The notes beneath the pieces are model-generated. The model saw nothing but the letters and a program-made list of their open reading frames with translations. It did no database searches and was not told the origin of the DNA. The translations under genes and the position numbers were made by a program. Positions 56,421 through 64,000 of a stretch of DNA of 64,000 nt are shown piece by piece; position 1 is the first letter of the stretch; each line of letters starts with the position of its first letter. Origin of the DNA: Rhodocyclaceae bacterium (GTDB lineage Bacteria > Pseudomonadota > Gammaproteobacteria > Burkholderiales > Ga0077523); NCBI GenBank assembly GCA_020248405.1, contig JADCHQ010000032.1, positions 1 to 64,000 on the forward strand, given 5' to 3'.

Positions 56421-57302
56421 TCACAACCTCTGGCCGCGCGCCACCCAGGCGGCCATGCCCGCGAACAGCACCGCCAGCACCGTGAGCACGATGGACAGCA
56501 CGCTGCCGAAGGGCCAGTCGCGCGCATCCAGGAACTGCTGCTTGATGACGTTGCCCACCAGCAGGCCATCGGTGCCGCCAAGGATGTCGGGGATGGCGAA
56601 GATGCCCAGCGCCGGAATGAACACCAGCGCCGCGCCGGCATACACACCGGGCAGCGACAACGGAAAGGTGACGCGCCAGAAGCGCTGCCATGCGCCCGCC
56701 CCCAGGTCCTGGGCGGCGTCCAGCAACGAGGGATCGTGCTTTTCCAGATTGGCGTACAGCGGCAGCACCATGAAGGGCAGGTGCACGTACACCAGGCCAA
56801 TCACCACCGCCACGGGCGAGAACAGCAGCGCCACGGGCTCGATGCCCGCCAGCCCGAGGGCGCCGTTGAACACCCGCGTAAAGGCCGACTGGGGGCCCAG
56901 AATGATCATCCAGGCGTACACGCGGATCAGGAAGTTGCTCCAGAAGGGCAGGATCACCAGCAATACCAGCAGGTCGCGCCACTTGGCGTGGCTGCGGGCG
57001 ATCGTGAGGGCCAGCGGGTAGGCCAGCACCAGGCACAGCACCGTGGTGGTGGAGGCGTACAGGAAGGACTTGAGAAACAGCTCCAGATAAATGCTGTCGC
57101 CGAAGAAGCGTTGGTAGTTCTCCAGGGTGAGGCCGGCCAGTTCATCGGGGTCGCCGCTGCCCACCAGCGGCGCCAGCCCCCCCAGCTCGCCCGCGTAGCG
57201 AAACGAGGCGAGCACCATGATGAGGGCGGGAATGGCGAAGAAGACCAGCAGGTAGACCAGCGGCGGACTGCTGATCCACAGCCTGGCGGCACGCGGACTC
57301 AT
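56421..57302 (-). CDS. potH: polyamine ABC importer permease PotH/PotB
   Basis: A 293-residue permease with six helices. SRDLLVLLVILPFWSNFLIR-like segment (DLLVLLVILPFWSNFLIRVY), the loop SLLDAAQDLGAGAWQRFWRV and IFAIPDILGGTDGLLVGNVI are conserved. ATG 57302 (MSPRAARLW) is selected; GTG 57320 is possible. It follows potG after an 87-bp gap. Confidence 0.87.
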   Translation of the reverse strand: MSPRAARLWISSPPLVYLLVFFAIPALIMVLASFRYAGELGGLAPLVGSGDPDELAGLTLENYQRFFGDSIYLELFLKSFLYASTTTVLCLVLAYPLALTIARSHAKWRDLLVLLVILPFWSNFLIRVYAWMIILGPQSAFTRVFNGALGLAGIEPVALLFSPVAVVIGLVYVHLPFMVLPLYANLEKHDPSLLDAAQDLGAGAWQRFWRVTFPLSLPGVYAGAALVFIPALGIFAIPDILGGTDGLLVGNVIKQQFLDARDWPFGSVLSIVLTVLAVLFAGMAAWVARGQRL

Positions 57303-57389
57303 GGCCAGCCCGCCGAACACGCGAGGCTCGCGGCGGGCACCAGCGCCGCCGGGGCGGCCGCGGCCGAAGGCGGTTTGCCGCTCACCTCG

Positions 57390-58478
57390 TCAATCGCGCA
57401 GGAAGTGGCCGGCGTCCTCGCGCCAGCCGATCTCGACCGCGTCGCCGGGCTCGAAGAACTTGGAAGAGCGGCCCACGGCGTTGTTGGGCAGCATCACCTC
57501 GATGCGGCGGCCACCCTCCACTTCCACGATGTAGAGCGTCACATCGCCGGTGTAGAGGTAATCGTGCACCTTGCCCCTGAAGCGGTTGACGCAGGTCTCG
57601 TCGGCGAGCGCGCGGGCAATGGACACTTTTTCGGGGCGCAGCGCCAGAGTGCCCTGCGTCGCGCCGGCACTGCCTTCCACGCCGGCGGCACGCACCCGGC
57701 CGAGTTGCGCCACATCCAGGTCGAGCGTGCCGCCATCCTGCAACGCCACGGTGCAGTCCAGCAGGTTGCACTCGCCGATGAAGTCGGCCACGAAGCGGTT
57801 CTTCGGCGCGCTGTAGAGCACCGCCGGCTCGTCGAGCTGCTCCACGCGGCCCTTGTTCATGACCGCGATGCGGTGCGACAGGGCGAGCGCCTCTTCCTGA
57901 TCGTGGGTGACGTAGATGAAGGTGATGCCCACTTCCTTTTGCAAGGCGATCAGTTCCAGCTGCATCTTTTCCTTGAGCTTGGCGTCCAGGGCCGCCAGCG
58001 GCTCGTCCAGCAGCAGCAGCTTGGGGCGGTTCACCAGGGCGCGCGCCACGGCCACGCGCTGTCGCTGACCGCCGGAGAGCTCGTTGGGAAAGCGTTTCTC
58101 CATGCCCAGCAGCGACACGTCATCGAGCGCCTCGCGCACCCGTGCACCGATCTCGCCCGCCGGGCAGCGGCTCATCTTCAGCGGAAATGCGATGTTCTGT
58201 TCCACCGTCATGTGGGGGAACAGGGCGTAGCTCTGGAAGACGGTGTGGACGTTGCGTTCTTCGGGCGGCACGCCCGCCATGTCCTTGCCGTCGATCACGA
58301 TCTGCCCGCCGTCGGGCTGGTCGAATCCGGCGATCATGCGCAGCAGGGTTGTCTTGCCGCATCCGGAGGGGCCCAGCAGCGTGAAGAATTCACCCGCCTG
58401 AATCGAAAGCGACACGCCGTCCACGGCCACGAAGTCGCGGAAACGGCGGGTGACGGAACGGATTTCCAGGAGGGCCAT
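57390..58478 (-). CDS. potG: polyamine ABC importer ATPase PotG/PotA
   Basis: A 362-residue ATPase. Walker A TLLGPSGCGKTTLLRMIAGF, Q-loop HTVFQSYALFPHMTVEQNI, signature LSGGQRQRVAVARALVNRP, Walker B LLLLDEPLAALD. The C-terminal TOBE-like domain (about 280-360) is present. ATG 58478 starts MALLEIRSV. Minus-strand TACAAT at 58523-58518 may be its -10 box. It is the first gene of the potG-H-I-F operon. Confidence 0.9.
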   Translation of the reverse strand: MALLEIRSVTRRFRDFVAVDGVSLSIQAGEFFTLLGPSGCGKTTLLRMIAGFDQPDGGQIVIDGKDMAGVPPEERNVHTVFQSYALFPHMTVEQNIAFPLKMSRCPAGEIGARVREALDDVSLLGMEKRFPNELSGGQRQRVAVARALVNRPKLLLLDEPLAALDAKLKEKMQLELIALQKEVGITFIYVTHDQEEALALSHRIAVMNKGRVEQLDEPAVLYSAPKNRFVADFIGECNLLDCTVALQDGGTLDLDVAQLGRVRAAGVEGSAGATQGTLALRPEKVSIARALADETCVNRFRGKVHDYLYTGDVTLYIVEVEGGRRIEVMLPNNAVGRSSKFFEPGDAVEIGWREDAGHFLRD

Positions 58479-58635
58479 GACCGGCGGGGCGAGTGTGCGC
58501 TGCACAAAACCGCGTGGATTGTAGCAAGAAGGCTTCAGTGCACCTGCCAGAGGATTGGGGGTAAGTCCCCTGCTCCACGCGTGCGCCCTGGCAAACCACC
58601 ACAGCCCCCCCCGCGCCGGGACTGCCTCAAACAAT

Positions 58636-58663
58636 AGGGGCGGGCCCTGACGGATCCGCCCCT
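58636..58663 (-). terminator. terminator after the porin gene
   Basis: On the minus strand an eight-base-pair AGGGGCGG/CCGCCCCT stem is followed by TATTGTTT. It lies 37 bp past the porin stop. A second hairpin GCCGGGC/GCCCGGC at 58674-58693 lies closer to the stop and lacks a T-tract. Confidence 0.6.
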
Positions 58664-58699
58664 GATTGTGCTGGCCGGGCAGCAAAGCCCGGCAACGTC

Positions 58700-60259
58700 T
58701 TACCAGTCGAAAGCCGCCCGCATGGTCACGGCGCGTTCGTGGTCGCTGGTGAACGGTGTGCCGCCCGTGGGGCTGAATCGAATGCCGTTGTCGAACTTGG
58801 TATCGGTGTAGTTCAAATAAATTTTGAAGTTCGGCGTCCAGATCCACTTCAAACCGACAGTGAGAGCCTTGGCTCTGTTGCTGGCCGTGGGAGTTGCCAA
58901 ACTTGTTCCAACGTACGTGCCTCCGAGACCGCTTGCCAGGGTTGCAGCATTAGACGCACCAGCCACCAGGGGAAAATCGGTCGCGTCGAACTCGCTGAAT
59001 CTCACTGCCAATTCCCACGCGCCGCTCCCCGAACCGCCTGGTTCGTAGGGGGTGATGGGCGCCATGCGGCCAAATACACCGTTGCGATAAGTCTCCGCAT
59101 ATCGCTCGCCGGTGATCATCCAATGCAAGCTGAGGTAATAGGTATCGATGTTCTTGTCGAAACTGGAGCCGGTAGCGGTCCGGCCCTTGAAATTCGCCTG
59201 CGCGATTTCACCTTGAAGCTTCAGTGGTCCGTAGGCCAGCGCCGTCTCGAAACCATAGCGCGTGCGATCCACGGACGGGCTGTTGAACGCAGTAGGGGTG
59301 AAAAAGGTCGCGCCGCGGGGCTCGGTGGTGGAGTTCCCAAGACCGGAGACAGTCGTTGCGTTGGTGCTGAACTCTCCGCTGGAGAAGGCGGCACCGAAGT
59401 GATAGACGGCCTTGGCCTGCTGTTGCAACAGTTCGGCCACGTTGACGGTGGCACGACCGATCACGTCAGGGCTGTCGAATTTGGGCGAGGTTTCGTTGGT
59501 GTTCTTTCCCTGGCCGTTGGACAGCGCCACGGCGTACGTGAGGCCGGTGTAGGGAACGCCGTGCACCATCACGCCGCGCTCCTTGGCAGGCGCCAAACGG
59601 TTGACGAAGGAGCGTTCCTGGAAGTCGATGAACCGTGAGCTGGTGAGCTCTTCCAGGGAAAAGGGCATCTTGAACTGTCCGGCGCGCACCTGCAGCTTGT
59701 CGCTCCACGCGGCGTTGATCCAGCCCACATCCAGAGCGTTTGTGCTCTGGGCGAAGTCGCCGGTGAGATCCCAGGTGAGCCACTCGTTCCACTTTCCCTG
59801 CAAGGTCAGATAGGCGCGGCGGATGTCGAAGGTGCTCGCGGCGGTATCCTCCTCGAAGTAGCGATAATCGGCATGCACGCGGCCGCCAAGAGAGAAAGTA
59901 GTACGCCGATCCGGCGTTTCAAACACCAGGCCGTTGTTCCAGCGGCCGTTGAAACGCTCCTTGGCGGCTTCGGCCTTCTGGGCGTCGAGCGCTTCTTTCT
60001 GCACCCGGGTGCGGCGCTCGGCGCGAGCGGCGGCACGGCCTTCGGGGGTGTTGCCGGTGATGTCGTTGAACTCTTCCTCGGAGATGATGCCCTTCTCCTT
60101 GAGCTTGTCGAGCAACTCCATCATCTTGTCGCGGTTCGGCGCGGGGCCTTCTTCCTGGGCGAGCGCCGGCGCAGCGGCGCCCATCCCGAAGACGAGCGCC
60201 AGGGCGGCGGCGAGCGGCGCGAGCGCGCGACGGGAACCAAAGGGGTGAGGCATGCCCAT
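58700..60259 (-). CDS. phosphate-selective porin O/P-like outer membrane protein
   Basis: A 519-residue outer membrane protein. ATG 60259 with AGGAGA six bases upstream starts a signal peptide (ALAPLAAALALVFGMGAAAP, cleavage after ALA). A short coiled-coil (KMMELLDKLKEKGIISEEEF) precedes the barrel, as in OprO/OprP. The barrel has SLGGRVHADYRYFEEDTAAS, FDIRRAYLTLQGKWNEW, QVRAGQFKMPFSLEEL and a terminal aromatic residue (RAAFDW). OprP-type channels take up phosphate or polyphosphate. A Pho box lies upstream. Confidence 0.86.
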   Translation of the reverse strand: MGMPHPFGSRRALAPLAAALALVFGMGAAAPALAQEEGPAPNRDKMMELLDKLKEKGIISEEEFNDITGNTPEGRAAARAERRTRVQKEALDAQKAEAAKERFNGRWNNGLVFETPDRRTTFSLGGRVHADYRYFEEDTAASTFDIRRAYLTLQGKWNEWLTWDLTGDFAQSTNALDVGWINAAWSDKLQVRAGQFKMPFSLEELTSSRFIDFQERSFVNRLAPAKERGVMVHGVPYTGLTYAVALSNGQGKNTNETSPKFDSPDVIGRATVNVAELLQQQAKAVYHFGAAFSSGEFSTNATTVSGLGNSTTEPRGATFFTPTAFNSPSVDRTRYGFETALAYGPLKLQGEIAQANFKGRTATGSSFDKNIDTYYLSLHWMITGERYAETYRNGVFGRMAPITPYEPGGSGSGAWELAVRFSEFDATDFPLVAGASNAATLASGLGGTYVGTSLATPTASNRAKALTVGLKWIWTPNFKIYLNYTDTKFDNGIRFSPTGGTPFTSDHERAVTMRAAFDW

Positions 60260-60376
60260 GAAATTCTCCTTTTGCTTGTGATCAGGTGCTTGGCCTGGCG
60301 AGAGACGCGAAACCGCGTACGGTCCGGGGCAAATGCCCAGCGCCGTTACGAACTGCGCGGATTCTGGCCATCGCGT

Positions 60377-60394
60377 ATGACGGCTTCGTGACAA
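60377..60394 (-). promoter_or_regulatory. Pho box of the porin gene
   Basis: On the minus strand TTGTCAC, four bases and CCGTCAT form two half-sites of the PhoB box 11 bp apart (5 and 6 of 7 matches to CTGTCAT). CAGAAT (60366-60361) starts ten bases later as a -10 box without a separate -35, the typical layout of PhoB-activated promoters. It is 118 bp before the porin start. Confidence 0.68.
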
Positions 60395-60452
60395 GCACCC
60401 GCACGCAGCGGGAGAACATCGCCCGGGTGGGCGACGATGCCGGCGCGAGAGT

Positions 60453-61982
60453 TCAGCCGACGGTCAACAAGGCGAGCAGCAAGACGATCACCGCCCCGAC
60501 GCCTGCAGCCAGGAGGGCAAGCAGCCGCGACTGACGCTTCTGCTCCTGGCCCAGCGCCCGCAGCGCAGCCTCCAGGCGATGGGGCTCGACGCGCGCCAGG
60601 GCGTGGTGGGCGAGACGCGGCAGCTGCGGCAGCAGCACGCCCCATTGGGGAGCTTCCTCCTTGAGGTGGCGCAGCAGGCCGCGCCAGCCCACCTGCTCGG
60701 ACATCCACCGCTCCAGGAAAGGCTTGGCGGTTTTCCACAGGTCCAGGTCGGGGTCGAGCTCGCGGCCCAGGCCCTCGATGTTGAGCAGCGTCTTCTGCAG
60801 CAGCACCAGCTGCGGCTGCACTTCCAGCTCGAAGCGCCGCGCCGTCTGGAACAGCCGCAGCAATACCCGCCCGAAGGAAATTTCCTTGAGCGGCTTGTCG
60901 AAGATGGGCTCGCACACGGCGCGGATGGCCGACTCGAACTCGTCCACCCGCGTGCCCGGCGGCACCCAGCCGGCCTCCACATGGGCCAGGGCGACGCGCC
61001 GGTAGTCGCGCCGGAAAAAGGCCAGGAAGTTGCGCGCCAGGTAGTTCTTGTCCACCTCGGTGAGTGTGCCCATGATGCCGAAATCCAGCGCGATGTAGCG
61101 GCCGTCAGGGCCCACGAAGATGTTGCCCGGGTGCATGTCGGCATGGAAGAACCCGTCGCGAAACACCTGGGTGAAGAAGATCTCCACGCCGGTGCGCGAC
61201 AACCGGGCAATGTCCACGCCCTGCTCGCGCAGCACCTGCACCTGGGAGATGGGAGTGCCGTGCATGCGCTCCATCACCATGACCTCCGGCATGCACCAGT
61301 CCCAGTAAACCTCGGGCACGCGCAGCAGCGGGGAGTCACGGAAATTGCGCCGCAACTGGCTGGCGTTGGCGGCCTCGCGCTGCAAATCGAGCTCATCGCG
61401 CAGGTGGTTGCGAAACTCCGCGATCACCTCGCGGGGCCGCAGGCGCTTGCCGTCTTTCCACACCACTTCCACCAGGCTCGCGGCGGTTTCCAGCAAGGCG
61501 ATGTCGCGGGCGATGACCGGCGCAAGCCCCGGGCGCAGGATTTTTACCGCCGCCTCGCGGCCGTCGGGCAGCACGGCAAAGTGCACCTGGGCCACCGAGG
61601 CGCTGGCCACGGGCTGGCGGTCGAAGCGCGCGAACACTTCGTCCACGGGCCTGCCGTAGGCGCGCTGCAAGGTGGCCAGGGCCTGCTCGGCGGGAAAGGG
61701 CGGCACACGGTCTTGCAGCTTGGCCAGCTCGTCGGCCAGATCGGCGGACAGCAGGTCGCGCCGGGTGGACAGCACCTGGCCGAACTTCACGAAAATGGGG
61801 CCCAGCTCCTCCAGCGCCCGGCGCAGCCGCTCGCCCCGCGGACGGTCAAGGCGCCGCCAGAAGAACACCGTGCGGATCAGCGGCCGGATCCAGCGCACCC
61901 GCTCGTGGCCGGTGGCGAACTCGTCGAGCCCGTGGCGCAGCACCACGCTCAGGATGCGCGCCAGGCGCAGCAGCCGCAGCAC
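60453..61982 (-). CDS. ubiB: ubiquinone biosynthesis ATPase/kinase-like UbiB
   Basis: A 509-residue ADCK/UbiB protein. The KxGQ motif is [18 protein letters not shown], followed by [20 protein letters not shown] Ala-rich loop ([18 protein letters not shown]), and the metal motif [17 protein letters not shown]. Two C-terminal transmembrane helices ([20 protein letters not shown]) anchor it. GTG 61982 begins five bases after ubiJ. Required for aerobic ubiquinone synthesis. Confidence 0.93.
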   Translation of the reverse strand: MLRLLRLARILSVVLRHGLDEFATGHERVRWIRPLIRTVFFWRRLDRPRGERLRRALEELGPIFVKFGQVLSTRRDLLSADLADELAKLQDRVPPFPAEQALATLQRAYGRPVDEVFARFDRQPVASASVAQVHFAVLPDGREAAVKILRPGLAPVIARDIALLETAASLVEVVWKDGKRLRPREVIAEFRNHLRDELDLQREAANASQLRRNFRDSPLLRVPEVYWDWCMPEVMVMERMHGTPISQVQVLREQGVDIARLSRTGVEIFFTQVFRDGFFHADMHPGNIFVGPDGRYIALDFGIMGTLTEVDKNYLARNFLAFFRRDYRRVALAHVEAGWVPPGTRVDEFESAIRAVCEPIFDKPLKEISFGRVLLRLFQTARRFELEVQPQLVLLQKTLLNIEGLGRELDPDLDLWKTAKPFLERWMSEQVGWRGLLRHLKEEAPQWGVLLPQLPRLAHHALARVEPHRLEAALRALGQEQKRQSRLLALLAAGVGAVIVLLLALLTVG

Positions 61983-61987
61983 GGCGT

Positions 61988-62566
61988 TCAGCCCTGGAGG
62001 CGCGCGAGACGCGCCTCGAGACGCGCCAGATCATCGCGCAGCCGGTCCACCTCGGACATCCAGGCCTGCACCTCGGCGCGCGGCGGCAGCAGGCGGGCTT
62101 CCTCGGTGACGTACTCGGCGCTGGCCGCGCTCAGTCGCGCGGCGGTGGCGCCCGGCAGTCGAGCCAGGGCACGCAACCACTCGGCGCCGCGGTGAGCCGC
62201 CACATCGCCCACGAGCCGGGAGAGATCCTCCTCGAAATCCCACCGCAGATTGTGCGCCAGGTGCCGCAGCGTGGCCCCGAAGACCGCATCGCCATCGATG
62301 CGCGACAACCCGCTCAGCGAGGCGTCGCCCCCCAGGGCGCGCAGGACCTCCGCGGGGGGCAGATCCACACGCAGGTCGGGCTCCACCCGCGCCTGTGCAG
62401 GCGCCACGCAGCCCTCGGGGGTAACCGCCAGGGCCACCTCCAGCGGCGGCAACTTCAGCAGCACCACCTGCCCGGCGTGGGCGCGCAGCGCCTCCCTTGC
62501 CCAGTCAGCCGGCGCCAACAGGTGATTGATGGCAGCCGCCGCGGCTTCGGCAAGGAGCGCTGCCAC
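61988..62566 (-). CDS. ubiJ: ubiquinone biosynthesis accessory factor UbiJ (SCP2 domain)
   Basis: A 192-residue protein with an SCP2/sterol-carrier-like fold in its first about 110 residues ([40 protein letters not shown]) and a coiled-coil end ([20 protein letters not shown]). GTG 62566 lies 3 bp after ubiE. The order ubiE-ubiJ-ubiB identifies it. It binds lipid intermediates for the Ubi complex. Confidence 0.85.
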   Translation of the reverse strand: MAALLAEAAAAAINHLLAPADWAREALRAHAGQVVLLKLPPLEVALAVTPEGCVAPAQARVEPDLRVDLPPAEVLRALGGDASLSGLSRIDGDAVFGATLRHLAHNLRWDFEEDLSRLVGDVAAHRGAEWLRALARLPGATAARLSAASAEYVTEEARLLPPRAEVQAWMSEVDRLRDDLARLEARLARLQG

Positions 62567-62569
62567 GGA

Positions 62570-63367
62570 TCAAGGGGCGTAGCCGCGATGCACGGCCACC
62601 ACGCCCGCCGACAGGTTGTGCCAATCCACGTGCTCGAAGCCTGCGTTGCGCATCATCTCGGCCAGGGTCTCCTGGTCGGGGTGCATGCGGATGGATTCGG
62701 CCAGATAGCGGTAAGCATCGGCATCACCCGCCACACGTCCTCCCAACACCGGCAGCACACCAAAGGAATAGGCGTCGTAGAGCTTTTCCAGGGGCTTCCA
62801 GACCCGCGAAAACTCCAGAACCAACACCCGGCCGCCGGGGCGCAGCACGCGCCGGAACTCCGTCAGCGCCTGTTCCTTGCGAGTCATGTTGCGCAGGCCG
62901 AAGGCCACGCACACGCAGTCGAAATAGCGATCGGGAAAGGGTAGACGCTCGGCATCGCACTGCACCGCCGGAACCAACAGGCCCGCATCCGCGAGGCGAT
63001 CCCGCCCGACCCCGAGCATGGAGCCGTTGATGTCGGTAAGCCACACCTCGCCGGCAGACCCTACCCGGGCGGCGAACAGCCGGGACATGTCACCCGTGCC
63101 ACCGGCCACGTCCAGGATGCGCTCCCCTGCGCGGGGAAGGGCCACATCCACGGCAAACCGCTTCCAGAAACGGTGCAGCCCGCCCGACATCAAGTCGTTC
63201 ATCAGGTCATAGCGCGAAGCCACCGCGGCGAACACGCCGGCGACCCGCTGCGCCTTGTCCTGCTCGGCCACGGTCTCGAAACCGAAATGGGTGGTCGTCT
63301 CGTCCGGCACCGGACCCTCGGCGGCGCGGCCGGATGCCCGGGCACTGCGCGCGTCGTCCTCACTCAT
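62570..63367 (-). CDS. ubiE: ubiquinone/menaquinone methyltransferase UbiE
   Basis: A 265-residue SAM-dependent methyltransferase. Motif I is [20 protein letters not shown], and [18 protein letters not shown] with [20 protein letters not shown] is the UbiE signature. ATG 63367 was taken, overlapping the preceding gene by 8 bp; a longer frame to 63460 is Arg/Pro-rich. It methylates the ring at C2 in quinone synthesis. Confidence 0.94.
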   Translation of the reverse strand: MSEDDARSARASGRAAEGPVPDETTTHFGFETVAEQDKAQRVAGVFAAVASRYDLMNDLMSGGLHRFWKRFAVDVALPRAGERILDVAGGTGDMSRLFAARVGSAGEVWLTDINGSMLGVGRDRLADAGLLVPAVQCDAERLPFPDRYFDCVCVAFGLRNMTRKEQALTEFRRVLRPGGRVLVLEFSRVWKPLEKLYDAYSFGVLPVLGGRVAGDADAYRYLAESIRMHPDQETLAEMMRNAGFEHVDWHNLSAGVVAVHRGYAP

Positions 63368-63815
63368 CGGTGGGGGGCGGCGTCGCCGCCGCGGAGGCGC
63401 GCGGCACGAAGCGAACCGGGCGCACCTGCGCCTTGGCGGGCGCCCCATCGCGCGACGCACCGGCTTTCTCGAGCCGATCGAGATAGGCGCGCCAGAGCCA
63501 CTCCTGATTGCGGCCCAGCTCGTGGAGGTATTCCCAGGAGTACAGCCCCGTGTCGTGGCCGTCGCTGAACACCAGTTTCACGGCGTAGGCACCCACCGGA
63601 TCGACGGCACGGATGTTCACGTCGCGCTTGCCTGCCTGCAGCACCTCCTGGCCGGGACCGTGGCCGCGCACTTCGGCCGAGGGCGAATAGACCCGCAGAA
63701 ACTCGCAGGGCAACTGGAACCGGCGGCCGTCGTCGAAGGCGATCTCCAGCAGTCGCGACTGCTGGTGCAGCACAATATCGGTGGGGCGCGCGGCGTTGGT
63801 TTGGGAACGGCTCAC
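63360..63815 (-). CDS. DUF971 (gamma-butyrobetaine hydroxylase-like N-terminal) protein
   Basis: A 151-residue protein with the DUF971 domain: [53 protein letters not shown] and [19 protein letters not shown]. These small domains are often fused with or near iron-sulfur carrier genes. It is directly upstream of ubiE with 8-bp overlap, the usual position in betaproteobacteria. A Pro/Ala-rich tail follows. Confidence 0.9.
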   Translation of the reverse strand: MSRSQTNAARPTDIVLHQQSRLLEIAFDDGRRFQLPCEFLRVYSPSAEVRGHGPGQEVLQAGKRDVNIRAVDPVGAYAVKLVFSDGHDTGLYSWEYLHELGRNQEWLWRAYLDRLEKAGASRDGAPAKAQVRPVRFVPRASAAATPPPTDE

Positions 63816-63915
63816 GGAATGGGCTCACGCGCGCGGCGGGACACGCGCAGCAGCTGGGGTCGACTTGGCGGAGATGTTGCAAACCGATGATAACCCGTGC
63901 AATCCTCGCCGCCAC

Positions 63916-63949
63916 CTGTCACCGCTCTGTAATATGCCCTTCATAGAAT
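63916..63949 (+). promoter_or_regulatory. Pho box and promoter of the gene at 63981
   Basis: CTGTCAC (63916-63922) and CTGTAAT (63927-63933) are 11 bp apart, close to the PhoB consensus, and TAGAAT (63944-63949) begins ten bases later. No other -35 is present. The layout equals that of the porin promoter. Confidence 0.78.
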
Positions 63950-63980
63950 CGCAACTCCTAAAAGCAGTGCGGAGCAGACC

Positions 63981-64000
63981 ATGGCGGCGACCATCCTCGT
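63981..64000 (+). CDS. phoB: start of a probable phoB gene, cut by the window edge
   Basis: ATG 63981 with GGAG six bases upstream is followed by codons for MAATIL, the beginning of betaproteobacterial PhoB proteins, whose next residues would be VVEDE. Six codons plus two bases are visible, so identity rests mainly on the Pho box. PhoB autoregulates itself through such a box. The DUF971-ubi cluster is divergent. Confidence 0.55.

Overview
The window is about 64 kb of GC-rich chromosomal DNA whose gene content and order are those of a betaproteobacterium (Burkholderiales or Rhodocyclales type). The best markers are nadD-rsfS-rlmH-maf-rng, yggT-proC and yggS beside pilT-pilU, DUF971-ubiE-ubiJ-ubiB, an aceE-aceF pair with homodimeric E1, and a Pho-boxed phoB start at the right edge. 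No rRNA, tRNA, CRISPR array, insertion sequence or prophage was recognised. The assignment rests on gene order and protein character, not on a database search.

Left part (1-11 kb) is looser and more accessory: a hicB-like antitoxin gene broken by one amber codon, an FMN-binding pyridoxamine-oxidase-like gene, a divergent module made of an NrtR-like Nudix regulator facing an SPFH protein and a NAD-kinase-like protein with two near-identical operators between them, an AT-rich intergenic island carrying TTGTCCA repeats in front of two secreted adhesin-E-like paralogues, an MFS transporter, an FAD oxidoreductase, a trypsin-fold/PDZ protein that has lost its whole catalytic triad, and an aldo/keto reductase.

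11-25 kb is a catabolic block for acids activated as CoA thioesters: 3-oxoacid CoA-transferase A and B, a 3-oxoadipyl-CoA-type thiolase, 3-hydroxyacyl-CoA dehydrogenase, a Crp/Fnr regulator, a FadD-like ligase joined to a branched-chain-type ABC importer (livG-H-M-K-F), and a PaaK-like protein without the normal ATP P-loop. Import, CoA activation, beta-oxidation-like steps and thiolysis would deliver acetyl-CoA and succinyl-CoA.

25-45 kb holds a solute-binding protein, a MerR-type regulator with a CarH-like layout and 11-12-bp spaced repeats in its promoter region, an AhpD-like protein, pyruvate dehydrogenase E1-E2, NAD synthesis (nadD), ribosome silencing and modification (rsfS, rlmH), maf, rng, an acetate kinase/phosphate acyltransferase pair, a bacterial dynamin, yggT-proC, an SRPBCC protein, yggS and the twitching-motility ATPases pilT-pilU.

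45-64 kb, mostly minus strand, carries a THUMP rRNA methyltransferase, a secreted HIRAN protein, an MgtA-type P-ATPase, a tightly overlapping operon (VanZ-like, thioredoxin-like ferredoxin, alpha/beta hydrolase, NodI-like and NodJ-like ABC exporter), a DHH phosphoesterase, a potFGHI-type polyamine importer, an OprO/OprP-type phosphate porin, and the ubiquinone genes ubiE-ubiJ-ubiB. Matching Pho boxes lie upstream of the porin and of the gene starting at 63981, which is most likely phoB, so this end of the window appears to be part of the Pho regulon.
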